Source of the DNA: Priapulus caudatus | Lineage: Eukaryota > Priapulida > Priapulimorpha > Priapulimorphida > Priapulidae | Direction: 5' to 3' | Length of the DNA: 31,663 bases | Assembly (NCBI RefSeq): GCF_000485595.1 | Contig: NW_014577693.1 | Coordinates: 70,239 to 101,901, forward strand | Shown here: positions 20,643-31,608 of the stretch, piece after piece | Position numbering within the stretch: the stretch's first letter is position 1 | How the letters are laid out: every line of letters begins with the position of its first letter | Program-made: the position numbers and the translations under genes | Notes under the pieces: generated by a model | Databases searched by the model: none | Told to the model about the DNA's origin: nothing | What the model saw: only the letters and a program-made list of their open reading frames with translations

Positions 20643-20889
20643 ATGCGTAGGTAAACAATGCAGCAGAGTAGACAGGCGCGGCACGCACGCATGCGCGCAC
20701 GCCCCCCCCCACCCGCGCCCATCGATAACTGTCTAAACTATATATACGCACAAATCCTACGCGGCTTGCGAGTCAAATCTCTGAGTTCTGCTGCCGCTAA
20801 ACTGCCCCAACCCCACCCACCCGTAGTTCTTCGCCTCTCTTCTTACGCTAGACGGCCACACTGCCTGAATTCGTCCCCGACAATCACGA

Positions 20890-20903
20890 GCGTGACGTCA
20901 CGC
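20890..20903. promoter_or_regulatory. CRE-like palindrome with adjacent CCAAT
   Basis: GCGTGACGTCACGC is a 14-bp palindrome holding the full CRE TGACGTCA. CCAAT follows at 20916-20920, and a TATATATA lies at about 20739. The palindrome is unchanged in the second C copy (29285-29298), although the CCAAT there reads GCAAT. Promoter function is a guess, as no transcript or gene is recognised. Confidence 0.4.
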
Positions 20904-21539
20904 GCTGACAATCAGCCAATCGGGGGATGGGGGGGGCGGTGGAAGCCATCGCCTCGGATCAAAATCCCCGGCCTCGAGATAAAACGCGATGCGACGACCG
21001 AACTGGAAAAAAACGCTGCAAAACCAGAGGTTGGAACATATAGCTGATATTTAATCCGAACTCCGGTGCATGAGCGGCGAGCCTGCGCGAAACATACTGC
21101 ACAACAGCGGCAGGGATAAGAACCGTCGACTCTTTTAACGCAGATCCCCCTCGCTAACTGACGCATGTAGAATGCCTCTGTTTATGTATTCCTCGGGTCG
21201 CCGCGTATCAAACTCGGCAGCGATATACGCACTCCGCCGTTAAGCAATCAAGTGATAACTAGCAAGTCCACTTAATATAGAAGAAGCGCTCTCCTGAAAG
21301 TGATGAATACGTGCTTAGCTCCCAGAGCTCTCAATACTTGTCAGCAATAACGAAAAGGATATATGATGACTGGAATGCCGGCAACAATAAATTTAGGCGC
21401 TCGGCATGTTCTACAGCTACGCGCGCGACCGCATACAGTACAGTAAGTGTGTATATGCCCCTCTCTCTTCCCTCTCTCTGTCTCATCTCTCTTCTCGCTC
21501 GCTTAATCACAGATCGCTGCAGTATGTCCTTGCCCCTAT

Positions 21540-22405
21540 CTCTAGATTTGCCTACCTCCGATGTTTGGCCCTAACCTTACCTACCTCCTTTCTCTTCCCC
21601 TGTCCTACCTCCCTTCCCTCCCTCCCTTCCCTACCCCGCCCTACCTACTTCCCCTACCGCCCTTTCCTACCACCTGTCCCTACTCCTTGGACTTACCGCC
21701 CATTCCCTACCCTTGATCCTGACCTTCCTTCACTACCGCTTCCCTACCCCTGTTTCTTATACCTCTCTACCCTACCGGCTCTTCCCTTAATTCTGTGTGC
21801 CGACTGCCTGCCTACCTCCTTCACCTACGCCATTCCCCTTAACCCCTTTCCTATCCTCTATCCCTACCGTCCTTTCCCATCCCTGTCACTACCTGCCCCT
21901 TCCCTACGCTATGTCCCTACTCTCCTCATCTACCCGCCGACCTCCCCTGTCATATGCTCCTCCCCTACCGCCCCCTGTCTTAGCTCCTGCCACCTACCCG
22001 CCGTACGTTCCGCTGTCCATAGTCTCCTCCCTACCGCCCTACTGCCTTCCCCTTTACCTCCCTCTCATCCGCCCTACCCTCTTCTGTTCTTAAACCTCCT
22101 TACCGGCTACCGCCCCTTACCTCCCTGTCTCCTGAGCCTCCCTGCCCTACGCCCTTCCCTACCTCTATCCCTACTGCCCCTTTCCCTCCCTATTTCGTTC
22201 CTCTAGGGAGGTGTAGGGGGTTTTAATTTTTTTTTTTTTTTTTTTTTTTTAATACCCGCACCCTACCTTCCTTGTCTCTGTCCTCCTCCACTACCGGCCA
22301 CTTTCTTACTCTTTGTCCTCTACGCTTCCCCTCTTATGTCCCTTACTTGCCCTTCCCCTACACTGTCTACTGTCTCCCTACTCCCTTCCCTACCTTTCCC
22401 GCCCT
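21540..22405. repeat. CCCTACC-type minisatellite (block C, first copy)
   Basis: Irregular units built from CCCTACC, CCCTTCC and CTGTCCCTAC. Pro/Leu/Ser-rich frames across it (for example 21406-22206) change phase between the copies and are not genes. It is interrupted at about 22202-22256. Confidence 0.9.
22206..22250. repeat. Strand-switched minisatellite scrap plus 24-nt T run
   Basis: GGAGGTGTAGGGGG (about 22208-22221) is the reverse-complement sense of the surrounding CCCTACC repeat and is followed by a T run (22227-22250). The other C copy lacks both. Confidence 0.75.
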
Positions 22406-22856
22406 GTTCGATGTACCTGCTGTACGGTGCTACAAGACCGCTTGCTATCGTTGTTCAACACTACACCTGTGCCTGATAGCGCCTCAGTCCAAACCGCCGC
22501 CACGTCTCCTCCGCTATATATACCCATGCACGTTGCTCTACGTTCCGTGTTATTACTCCCGCATCCACGGCCCCCCGCTTGATCTCATTCTCGCTCGCCT
22601 TCGCACTAGCGATATAAGCATTATAATCGGCGATATTTTTTCAGTCGGAGTGTCGCTTAACACGCGGTTAGCGTCGCGTGCCAATTGAACCGATTCTCGG
22701 ATTGCCGTTCTCAGCCAATCGCAAATGAGCTTTCGTTCGAGCGAGTTAGTGTAGCCTGAAGCGAGCGCCGCTGCTAGATCGTAACCTGGCGCGCGACTTA
22801 GCGAGGAAGCGAACTGCGCACTGTCCATGCTCTGTTGTCTGTTGTCTGTTGATTGT

Positions 22857-22925
22857 CTCGTCTCTCTCTCTCTCCGCTCTTTCTCTCGCTTCTCCCTCGC
22901 CCTTGCTCTCTCATCTCTTTTCGCA
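22857..22925. repeat. CT-rich tract in block C
   Basis: A polypyrimidine tract after TGTTGTCTGTTG. The other copy (31001-31130) has a cleaner TCTG run followed by a CT run. Confidence 0.85.
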
Positions 22926-23384
22926 CGACTGGCGATTTCGCTTCTTTTCTCACACTTGCTCCGTCGCCACTCTCTCTGTCAACCGCCTGTCCTCATTTTC
23001 CCGCCCTCTTCTTGCTCCCCCTCCGTGGTCTCCGAATATTATCTTCGTCGCAGAGCGTAGGGAGAGAGCAGCTGTGCTTATAGGTACAGTAGCGCGCCGC
23101 TCGGCCAATCTGCTCGGCGGGGCGTGGCGTCTCCCCCATAACGCGCGAGCATCCTGCGTGCACGGGAAGCAGGGGATCAGCCGGCCGGCTGGCCTCCTCT
23201 TCTCCCGCCCGCACCGCTCACTCACCAGGACATGCCGCGCGGTCGCGCATCCGTCCTGCACGTGTGTGCCGCCGTAGCGCGGTTAGAATCAGAGACGAGT
23301 TAGTAGCCACATCGTCGGCCAACCCCCCCCACCATCGATTCGCACACGTCAGCCCCAGTACACAACAGTAGTGTAGAGGGGCAG

Positions 23385-23475
23385 CGCAGCAGCAGCAGTG
23401 CAGCACGATAGCAGGGTCATATCCTCATCATCATCTATCATCTCATCAGCAGCAGCAGCAGCAGCAGCAAGCGCA
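23385..23475. repeat. CAG array with an ATCATC patch
   Basis: CAGCAGCAG, then CTCATCATCATC, then CAG again. The same arrangement closes the window at 31511-31663. Confidence 0.9.
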
Positions 23476-25207
23476 GTAGCAATAGTAGTAGTAGTAGCAG
23501 CTAGCAGACAGCAGCGCGGCACCGCAGTGCAGCAGCACAGTAGCAGCAGCAGCCAGCGGCAGCAGCACAACAGCCATCAGAGCGGCGTCACATATTCATA
23601 TGTATCGCGCAGCAGCAGCAGCAGTCAGCGGTCATTATCTCTCGTCATTCATCATCGCAGCGCGTCAAGTAGTAGTAGTAGTGCCAGCGCAGCCGCGGCA
23701 GAGCGCAGGAAGCAGCAGCAGTAGCAGCAGCAGCGGATCTGGCAACCGACGCTCTCGCTCATGCGTGCGGCGGAGTGAAGGATTGCGCTTCCTGAGCGTC
23801 TTCCTTGCACACGACACCGCGCGCGGCGCTCACGTGTAGCGATGCGACGAACGTGCGCATCCGTCACTGACAGGGTTTCCCTAATCCCAGCACGGATTCA
23901 TGTTCAATCAAACGGACTGTGACAGAACAGGCGCAGGCGTGAGAGAATGACGAGAATACGCAAGCAAAGCGGGAATGACGAGAAACGAAACAAAACGAAA
24001 CAAACGCAACATAACGAGAGCGAGAGAGGCGGATAGACAAGGGATGAGAAATGGATAGCAGGAGTGGAGATATACAGAGCAGACGACGGACGGCGCACGG
24101 GTGGACGAAGGATGGACGGCAAAGAAGAGACAGACAGAAGTCAGAGGCGAGCGGCTTTGGACAGAAAGACTAGCACATGCCAGCCAGCCAGTCAGACGAC
24201 AGCATAGACAGGCAGAGCAGGAGGACGGCTTGGCAGAAAGACACCGGTCACAGCCAGCAGCCATTCATGACAGACAATAGACAGACAGACAGACAGGACA
24301 CAGCAGCCAGACGACAGATAGACAGACAGACAGACACACGAACGGACAGACAAACGGAACGGGACAGACAGACAGACGGTACATCAAGCAAGATGAGAGA
24401 GAGAGGAGACGAGAGGAGAGGATGAGGAGAAGAGAGAGGGAGAGAGAGAGGAGAGAGAGGAAGGAAGAGGGTAGAGAAGCGAAGAGAAGAGAGAGAGACG
24501 CACGAAGAGAGGAGGGAGAGAGAGAGAGAGGAGAGAGCAGGAGAGAGAGAGAGAGGAGAGAGAGCAGAAAGCGAAGGCAGCAAGCCTGTAATGTAAAGTG
24601 AATTCGAGCTAAACAATTTGCGATAAAAAATTTTATAGACATCGCAGGGCGGCTCAGTCGCCTCGCCGGTAAATCTGTGGCTACTGAAAAACACGGTACT
24701 TCTGAGCAAACAGCGGTTGACTACAGCAGCAAAAACAGCAGCAGTAGACAATCAGCACAGCAGCAGCACAGCAGCAACACGCGGTAGCAGCGCACTAGCT
24801 ACGAGCGGAGCAGCAACACAAAACAGCGCAGCGGCGAGAGAGAGCAGCCAGTTAGCGAGCAGCAGTAGCAGCAGCAGCGGGCAACAGCGACGCTCTCGCT
24901 CTGACGTCAGGCGGTCAGAACGTGACACCAACGTCCGCGCCGGTGTGTTGTGTCCGGCTTGTGTTTCCCCGGCGCGATCAGCGTCGCCGGCGGTGTGTTT
25001 GTGAGGATTGGCTTTCCGAGTGCCCGCTATGGCTTCCCATTGCCAACACGATTACGTGCCGCGCGCGCTCAGCGTGTACGCTGGCTGCGACACATGCAGC
25101 ATCGTACTGCCAGCAGCAGCGCAACAACACAACAACATCAACAACAACAACACAACAGCCAGCGCCGCAGCGGTCAGGTCCGCGCGACGTTCACTGTTGC
25201 ACGCAGT
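23471..25207. other. Region D: unpaired repeat-rich DNA between C and B
   Basis: It holds more CAG arrays (about 23500-23735, 24720-24880 and CAA at 25108-25160), two copies of the CAG-linked flank (23741-23796, 24879-24920), (GACA)n at about 24276-24380 and (GA)n at about 24400-24580. It is GC-rich elsewhere. It has no second copy in the window and no gene is recognised. Confidence 0.8.
24276..24580. repeat. (GACA)n followed by (GA)n
   Basis: GACAGACAGACA units pass into a GAGAGA purine tract. The Ser/Leu frames on the minus strand are artefacts. Confidence 0.93.
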
Positions 25208-27203
25208 GTAGTAGTCTGTCTGTCCGTCTGTCTGTCTGCCCTCATCATATCCTCCTCTCTCAGCATCTCCTCCTTCCTCAGCATCTTCTCTTCATGTCAC
25301 GAAAGTGCCATGATTCTGCTCCTGTGACGTAGTTGGTTCTAGACTAGCACGTCCATTATCTATAAGCATCTATCAGTTCATGTAAGTTATCATTAAGAAC
25401 GTGTTGAGGCAGGGCCTCGCGAGAAACAAGTAACATCAACGAAAAATGTGAAAATCAGACGAGAAGATCAGAAAGAAAACGATAATCAGCGTCAAACGAG
25501 GAACATCAACAAGCAAACAACAAACAAAAAATCAACAATTTTTTTTTCAATCGTTGCATATCTTACTGAGAGCAACGACGTTTTTAGCCTTAGCGACTAC
25601 GCAAGCAATATCAGTAGGCCTAAGTATATATCGCAATGGTCGGAAATATATGAGAACTGTCGGGAAAATTCTTCGAAATCCCAACTCAAACTGGAAGGAT
25701 TTCCTGCGTGTAAACCTACCTTAATGCACATGGTACTAACGATGCAGCTTTTAGTTGAAGCATCGCCACTCAGACAGCGTCCCTCTCACATCTCCCGTGT
25801 GCAATAAGTAACATGCACCATCATTTACCGGGTACTATACGGCATATATAGTAGACACCTCCACACGCTACGGCCAAACCGTACTCACGCGTATTACTCG
25901 CACAAGGATGCGCGTGTACACACACACACACGCGCGTGTACACACACACATACTCACACACACACGCGCGCGCGCACACCCACACTCACACACGCGCACA
26001 TACACGCACACGAGCACGCGCCTCTCTACAAGTTAAATGAACCCTTTGCAATTAATTTGTTTCTGTAGTATACAATCATGAGTTGGCCGTGTGGTATTTT
26101 GACGACGGCCGTGTCGTGTACAGGATGGGAAATCTTTAAAGTGCGGTCCCTCCCTAACGGAGGTAGAACATGCATGCGCACCTTGATTCACAACATCGCT
26201 GCAAACAAAATCAATACAAGCGTGATTGCGCAAATTTGAAACTCGCCGAAGTAAGCGAGCATCATCCCTAGCTAGCACCCTCTCTCACTCCTCGCTTAGA
26301 CGCTATACGCAGCATTTATGAAGAAATTTGTCGCTAGCGTTGCTCCATGTCTCTGTATCTATGTCTTCATATACTTTTTCACGGAGCTAGCGTTCGCGAA
26401 CATGCAGGAATGAACCGGACTTCCTTAATGATACTGTTAGGGTTACGAACCGGTAACACTGTAAAGGGCATTATAACTACTCATCAAATTCAATCAAACT
26501 CATATCCATTACATACGAGAGATGTCTCTCTATGCTCTCGATGGCAATTTTTTTTTACAGATTCATCGCTAATTAATTGACGGCAAAAATTGTGAATTTA
26601 TACAAAAACATGTTTTTTTTGCTATTTCTCAGAAACAGCAATCAGTTGGGACCTAAACTTTTCACCATAAGTTGTTCATAATATGAACTAAAAAATTCTC
26701 CCTGGAATTTTTTTCAAATGCTTTAATTTAGGAAATAAGTTGAAAAGATGTACAAAAATTTGTAGTGAATTTATAAACGCAACAATTTCGTAAACAAAGA
26801 GCCATAACTCATAAAATATAATATTAAAAAAAAATTCCAGGGACCATTTTATCCTTTGATATGTTAGCATTAAAACGTAACGCAAAATTTTGGAATCGGA
26901 GTTGCGAGTTTCGAGTAATATCGCTTGAAAAATCACCTACTTTAGCATTTTTAACAACCGAGATATCAGCACTTTTCTAAATTTCCCATCATTGAACGCC
27001 TGTGTTAAGAATTGACTAATGCGGGGATTTGGAACTGTTTTGGAGGCTACATACATAATCTAACGTATACATAGCTGCCAATGGCTGCGCTCTATCAAAT
27101 AAAGTGGTATTGAAATTTCGACCGAAATTCACCTCCCAATTCCCTTACATATCCTTATATTACACCACCATCCTTACAATACATAGAAATGTAACTATAT
27201 GTA

Positions 27204-27239
<36 letters not shown>

Positions 27240-27987
27240 CTGAAACATGTATGGTCTTAATTATACCACCACCTTACCAAAACATATATCAGGACTATAT
27301 ATATATATCTGTACAGGAACTGTATAGACTATTCTGTACACGCAATCATGACGGCAGACGAGTCCCCCTGACGCATGTTCTTAAATTTATGTTATAATTA
27401 ATTCTATATCTAACCTATACTAGAGGCTAATAAAACATGTATTATGTACAGTAAGTAATTTCCTTAGGCGATGTAATGCCGATATGCTAATATCATGGCA
27501 TCAGGAGTCTAATCAATAGATTCTATCACTATCAATCTATTGATAGACTCCTGATGGCATGAGAGAAATGTCGGCATCATATCTCCTGTAGCGTTCGCAT
27601 ACTTCGCCTTGGAATCCAGCACGCGCCCTTTCTCCTCTCATAAAATAACCATAATATTATGATATATAAATACAAGTAACATCTCAGGCACATCCGCCTC
27701 GCTTCCCCTCCTCCTCGTGCGGACACTCTCCCCGTTCGTATTCCTTACAGATTCCTGAATAAACGGAAGGGGTAGACTGGCACGCGGTGCTTCCTGACGT
27801 AGTTATACTGGCAGGTACACAGCTAACGTCCGCACGATCAGCGAGACATGGGAGCAGTCTAGGGCAGAGGTGGAGCACGTCAGTGTACGAGGCGCTGTCA
27901 CTGGAAAAGTCCTTTTACTATATTTAAATCCAACAGTATCGTAACTCGTTATACATGCAGGCAGCAGCCAGCAGTAGCAGAAGTGGT

Positions 27988-28045
<58 letters not shown>

Positions 28046-28078
28046 ACAACAACAACAACAACAGCAGCAGCAGGCAGC
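25208..28078. repeat. Block B, second copy
   Basis: It starts with TCTGTCTGTCCGTCTG (25208-25230) and then follows 11277-14040 to the CAG array at 27958. It contains the CA tract (25914-26015), the AT-rich inverted repeat, the TA tract (27206-27238) and micro-MITE 3. Unlike the first copy it runs on directly into block C. Confidence 0.92.
27502..27553. mobile_element. Micro-MITE 3, second copy, TSD ATGGCAT
   Basis: The same insertion as at 13567-13619, one base shorter, with ATGGCAT intact on both sides (27495-27501 and 27554-27560). The insertion therefore predates the block duplication. Confidence 0.8.
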
Positions 28079-28095
28079 AGCAGCAGTAGTTAGTA
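27958..28095. repeat. (CAG/CAA)n joining blocks B and C
   Basis: A longer version of the array at 14041-14112. Here it leads into block C. Poly-Cys and poly-Leu frames are artefacts. Confidence 0.95.
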
Positions 28096-28654
28096 GCAGC
28101 AGCACAAACTGCATGCAGTGCCCCTTCCACACTCAGGATAATACCACTGCCTACAATTGCTAGCACTATTTTTAAAGTGGGGCGAGCTCTGGGGAAATCA
28201 GCGAATGGCAATCAACGGCGGCGAAGTCGCCGTCTAACACACATAAAACAATGTAAAAAATTCTAGGATTTGCATGTTTGTTGGTGGACAAATTTAGATG
28301 TTTTAAAGCTGAATACGCAAAAATGTATCAAAAGACAATGTTCGAGAATTAGGTATATGGCAATCATCCCAAAATTCATTGATAAATACGTGAACTTAGT
28401 TTAGTAAACAGCGTAATGATTTGAAAGTAGTAAATGGGCCACTATTTCGTATCACTATTTTATCAAATTTCTCATAAAATAATGGTTGGATTTTTAATAT
28501 CTTTGCAGCTTTATAAGTACACATCGTATTACATAGGACAGGGTAACGGGGTCGCTGTAAAACTATAGTAAAAAGCGTAAGAAATTCTTACGGAAATCAG
28601 CTTGTGGCAGGTGTAGAATTGAGCCAGAGCGAGAGGCGCATCTGTCGTGGAGTT

Positions 28655-28845
28655 TGCAGCAGCAGGGCACCAGCAGCAGCAACAACAACAACAACAACAA
28701 CAGCAGCAGCAACAACAACAACAACAACAACAACAACAGCAGCAGCAGCAGCAGCAACAACAACAACAACAACAGCAGCAGCACAACAGTAGCAGTAGCA
28801 GTAGCAGCAGCAGCGGCAGCAGCAGCAGTAGCAGCAGCAGCGGCA
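28655..28845. repeat. (CAG)n-(CAA)n array
   Basis: Alternating blocks of CAG and CAA, then GTAGCAGTAGCAG. Poly-Gln, poly-Asn/Ser and poly-Thr/Ala appear in the three plus frames, with no conserved start or flank to suggest a polyQ protein. Confidence 0.95.
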
Positions 28846-28890
28846 ACAGACGCTCTCGCTCTGCGTGAGGCGGAGTGAAGGATTGAATTA
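28841..28890. repeat. Conserved flank following a CAG array (copy 4)
   Basis: CGGCAACAGACGCTCTCGCT, then GCGTGAGGCGGAGTGAAGGA. This is the cleanest of the four related copies. Confidence 0.75.
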
Positions 28891-28966
28891 GCAGTCAGGT
28901 GGCTAAACAAAGCGAGAGCAGGCGCTGGAATAGAGAGAATAACTTGAACCAGTAGTTACATGGTAG

Positions 28967-29042
28967 CAGGAGTAGATAATAGGGAATCTACTATTATCCT
29001 ATTATTATACTATTTTAGGGAATTCCCTATTATCTACTCCTG
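28967..29042. mobile_element. Micro-MITE 4, 76 bp, 7-bp TSD ATGGTAG
   Basis: The left terminus CAGGAGTAGATAATAGGGAA has an exact inverted partner at the right end, and only about 34 bp lie between. ATGGTAG flanks both sides (28960-28966 and 29043-29049). It is the best preserved member of the family. Confidence 0.85.
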
Positions 29043-29284
29043 ATGGTAGTAAACAATGCGAGCAGAGTAGAACAGGCGCGCACGCACGCATGCGCGCAGC
29101 CCCCCCCACGCCCCCCCATCGATTACTTTTCTAAACTATATATACGCACAAATCCTACGCGGCTGCGAGTCAAATCCCTTGAGTTCTGCTGCCGTAAACT
29201 GTCCCCAACCCCACCCACCCCGTAGTTCTTCCCCTCTCTCTTACCGCTAGACGGCACACGGCCTTCGTCCCCGACACATCACGA

Positions 29285-29298
29285 GCGTGACGTCACGC
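29285..29298. promoter_or_regulatory. CRE-like palindrome, second copy
   Basis: The same GCGTGACGTCACGC as at 20890-20903. A TATATATA lies about 150 bp upstream, near 29135. Confidence 0.4.
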
Positions 29299-29929
29299 GT
29301 GACATCAGCAATCGGGGGATGGGGGGAGGGGGATGGAAGCCATCGCTCGGATAAAATCCCCGGCTCGAGATAAAACGCGATGCGACGACGAACTGGAAAA
29401 AACGCTGCAAACCGAGGTGAACAATAGCTGATATTTAATCCGCACTCGGTCGCCATGAGGGCGAGCCTGCGCGACAACATACTGCACAACAGCGGCAGGA
29501 GAAAGAACCGCGCCGACTCTTTATACACGCAGATCCCCCTCGCTAACTGACGCATGTAGAATGCCTCTTTTATGATATTCCCGGCCGCGCCGTATCAAAC
29601 TCGGCAGCGATAATACGCACCCGCCGTAAGCACATCAAGTGATAACTAGCAAGCACTTAATATAGAAAGAAGCGCTCTCCTGAAAGTGGAATAGCTGCTT
29701 AGCTCAGAGCCTCTCAATATTTCAGCAATAACGAAAAGGAATATGATGACTGAATGCGGCAACTAAATTTAGCGCTCGCATGTTCACACGCACGCGCGCG
29801 ACCGCATACAGACATAAGTGTGTATATGCCCCCTCTCTCTTCCCCTCTCTCTGTCTCACTCTCTCTTGCTCGCTCGATTAATCACAGATCGCGTGCATGT
29901 ATGTCCTTGCCCCTATCTCTAGATTTGCC

Positions 29930-30570
29930 CCTACCCTCCATGTTGGCCCTAACCTTACCCTACCCTCCCTTCCCCTACCCCCGCTCTACCCTACTTCCCC
30001 CTACCGCCCTTTCCACTACCACCTGTCCCTACCCTCCCTTCACCTACCGCCCATTCCCCTACCCCCTGTTCCTATCCTCCCTACCCCTACCGCTCCTTCC
30101 CCTACCTCCTGTCCCTACTGCCCCTTCCCCTACTCACTATCCCTACCCTCCCTCCTCCTACCCGCCCCGACCCTCCCCCCTGTCCCTAGCCTATCTGCCC
30201 CTACCCGCCCCTACCCTCTCCCTGTCCCTAGCCTCCCTGCCCCTACCCGCCCCTACCGTTCCCTGTCCATACGTCTCCCTCCCCCTACCGCCCCTACCTG
30301 CCCCTTCCCCTACCCTCCCTCCTCCTACCCGCCCCTACCCTCCTCCCTGTTCCTAACCTCCCTACCCCTACCCGCCCCTACCCTCCCCTTGTCTCTAGCC
30401 TCCCTCCCCCTACCGCCCCTTTCTCTACCTCCTGTCCTACTGCCCCTTCCCCTACCTTATGTCCCTACTGCCCCTTCCCCTACCTTATGTCCCTACTGCC
30501 CCTTCCCCTACCCACTGTCCCTACTGTCCCTCCCCCTACTCCCTTTCCCTACCTTCCCCGCCCCTGTTCG
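29930..30570. repeat. CCCTACC-type minisatellite (block C, second copy)
   Basis: Units such as CCCTACCGCCCCTTCCCCTA, CTGTCCCTACTGCCCCTTCC and CCCTACCCTCC in tandem. Pro-rich frames (29754-30356 and 29897-30715) are translations of the repeat. Confidence 0.92.
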
Positions 30571-31000
30571 CACCTGTACCTGGCTAGTACGGTGTACAAG
30601 CACCCGCTTGCCTACGTTGTCACACACTACACCTGTGCCTGAGCGCTCAGTCAACACCGCCGCCACGTCTCCTCCACTATATATACCCAGACGTTGCTCT
30701 ACAGATTCCCGCTGATATCCCTCCCCGCATCCACGGCCCCCCTCTTGATCCTTTCTCGCTCCCGCCTTCCCACCTAGCGATATAAGCAATATAAATCGGC
30801 GATATTTTTCATCGGCGTGTGGCTTAAGCAGCCGCGGTTAGGCGTCGTCGCACAATGCACCGATCTCGGAATGCCGTTCTACAGCAAATCAGCAAATGAG
30901 CTTTCGTTCGATCGAGCTTAGCTCGTAGCCAGAGCGAGCGCCGCTGCGACCGTAACCTGGCGCGCGCTATAGCGAGCAAGCGAGCTGCGCACGTCCATGC

Positions 31001-31048
<48 letters not shown>

Positions 31049-31135
31049 GCTCTTTCTCTCGCTCTCCCTCGCCCCTTCTCTCTCTCTCTTTCGCACGCGC
31101 GCGCTTTCTCTCTCGTTCTCACACTCTCCGTCGCC
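31001..31135. repeat. (TCTG)n-(CT)n tract
   Basis: TCTGTCTG units, then a CTCTCT tract with CGCACGCGCGCG near 31091. Ser/Leu frames are artefacts. Confidence 0.93.
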
Positions 31136-31510
31136 CACTCTCTCTGTCACCCGCTGTCCCTCCATTCTCCCCCGCCCTCTTTCTTGCTCCCCCCTCCGTG
31201 TCTCCGACGTCGCAGAGCGTGGGAGAGAGCAGCTGTGCTATAGGTAACATTAGCGCGCACGCTGGCAACCTGACGCGCGAGCATCCCCTGCCGTGCACGG
31301 GCAGCAGGGGACACGCGAGCCGGCCTGGCTCCTCATTCCTCCCCGCCCGCCACCCGCTCCACACACCCAGCGACCACGCACCGCGCGTCAGCGGCACCCG
31401 TGCCTGCACCGCAGCGCCCGCAGTAGCGCGGTGAGAATCAGATACGAGTTAGTAGCACCACCTCGACCAACCACCCCCACCCCATCGGCATTCCGCACCA
31501 CCGTCAGCCC

Positions 31511-31538
31511 ACCAGTAACAACAACAGTAGTAGTAGAG

Positions 31539-31586
<48 letters not shown>

Positions 31587-31608
31587 TCATCAGCAGGGTC
31601 ACCATCAT

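Larger units (their letters stand above)
19580..23470. repeat. Block C, first copy of a roughly 3.6-3.9-kb duplicated segment
   Basis: It matches about 28062-31663 throughout: the TAGTTAGTAG / CTGCATGCAGTGCCCC start, an AT-rich part (about 19740-20100), a CAG/AAC array, a micro-MITE, a CRE-like palindrome, the CCCTACC minisatellite, a CT tract and a final CAG/CATCAT array. No open frame is conserved in both copies except translations of the repeats. Confidence 0.9.

Noticed and set aside
28529-28910. Possible polyQ/polyL protein
   Set aside because: A pure CAG/CAA array. Flanking residues differ between copies and no conserved start or domain is present.
29754-30715. 200- and 272-codon Pro-rich open frames
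   Set aside because: They are the CCCTACC minisatellite read in two phases, and the phase is not kept in the other C copy.
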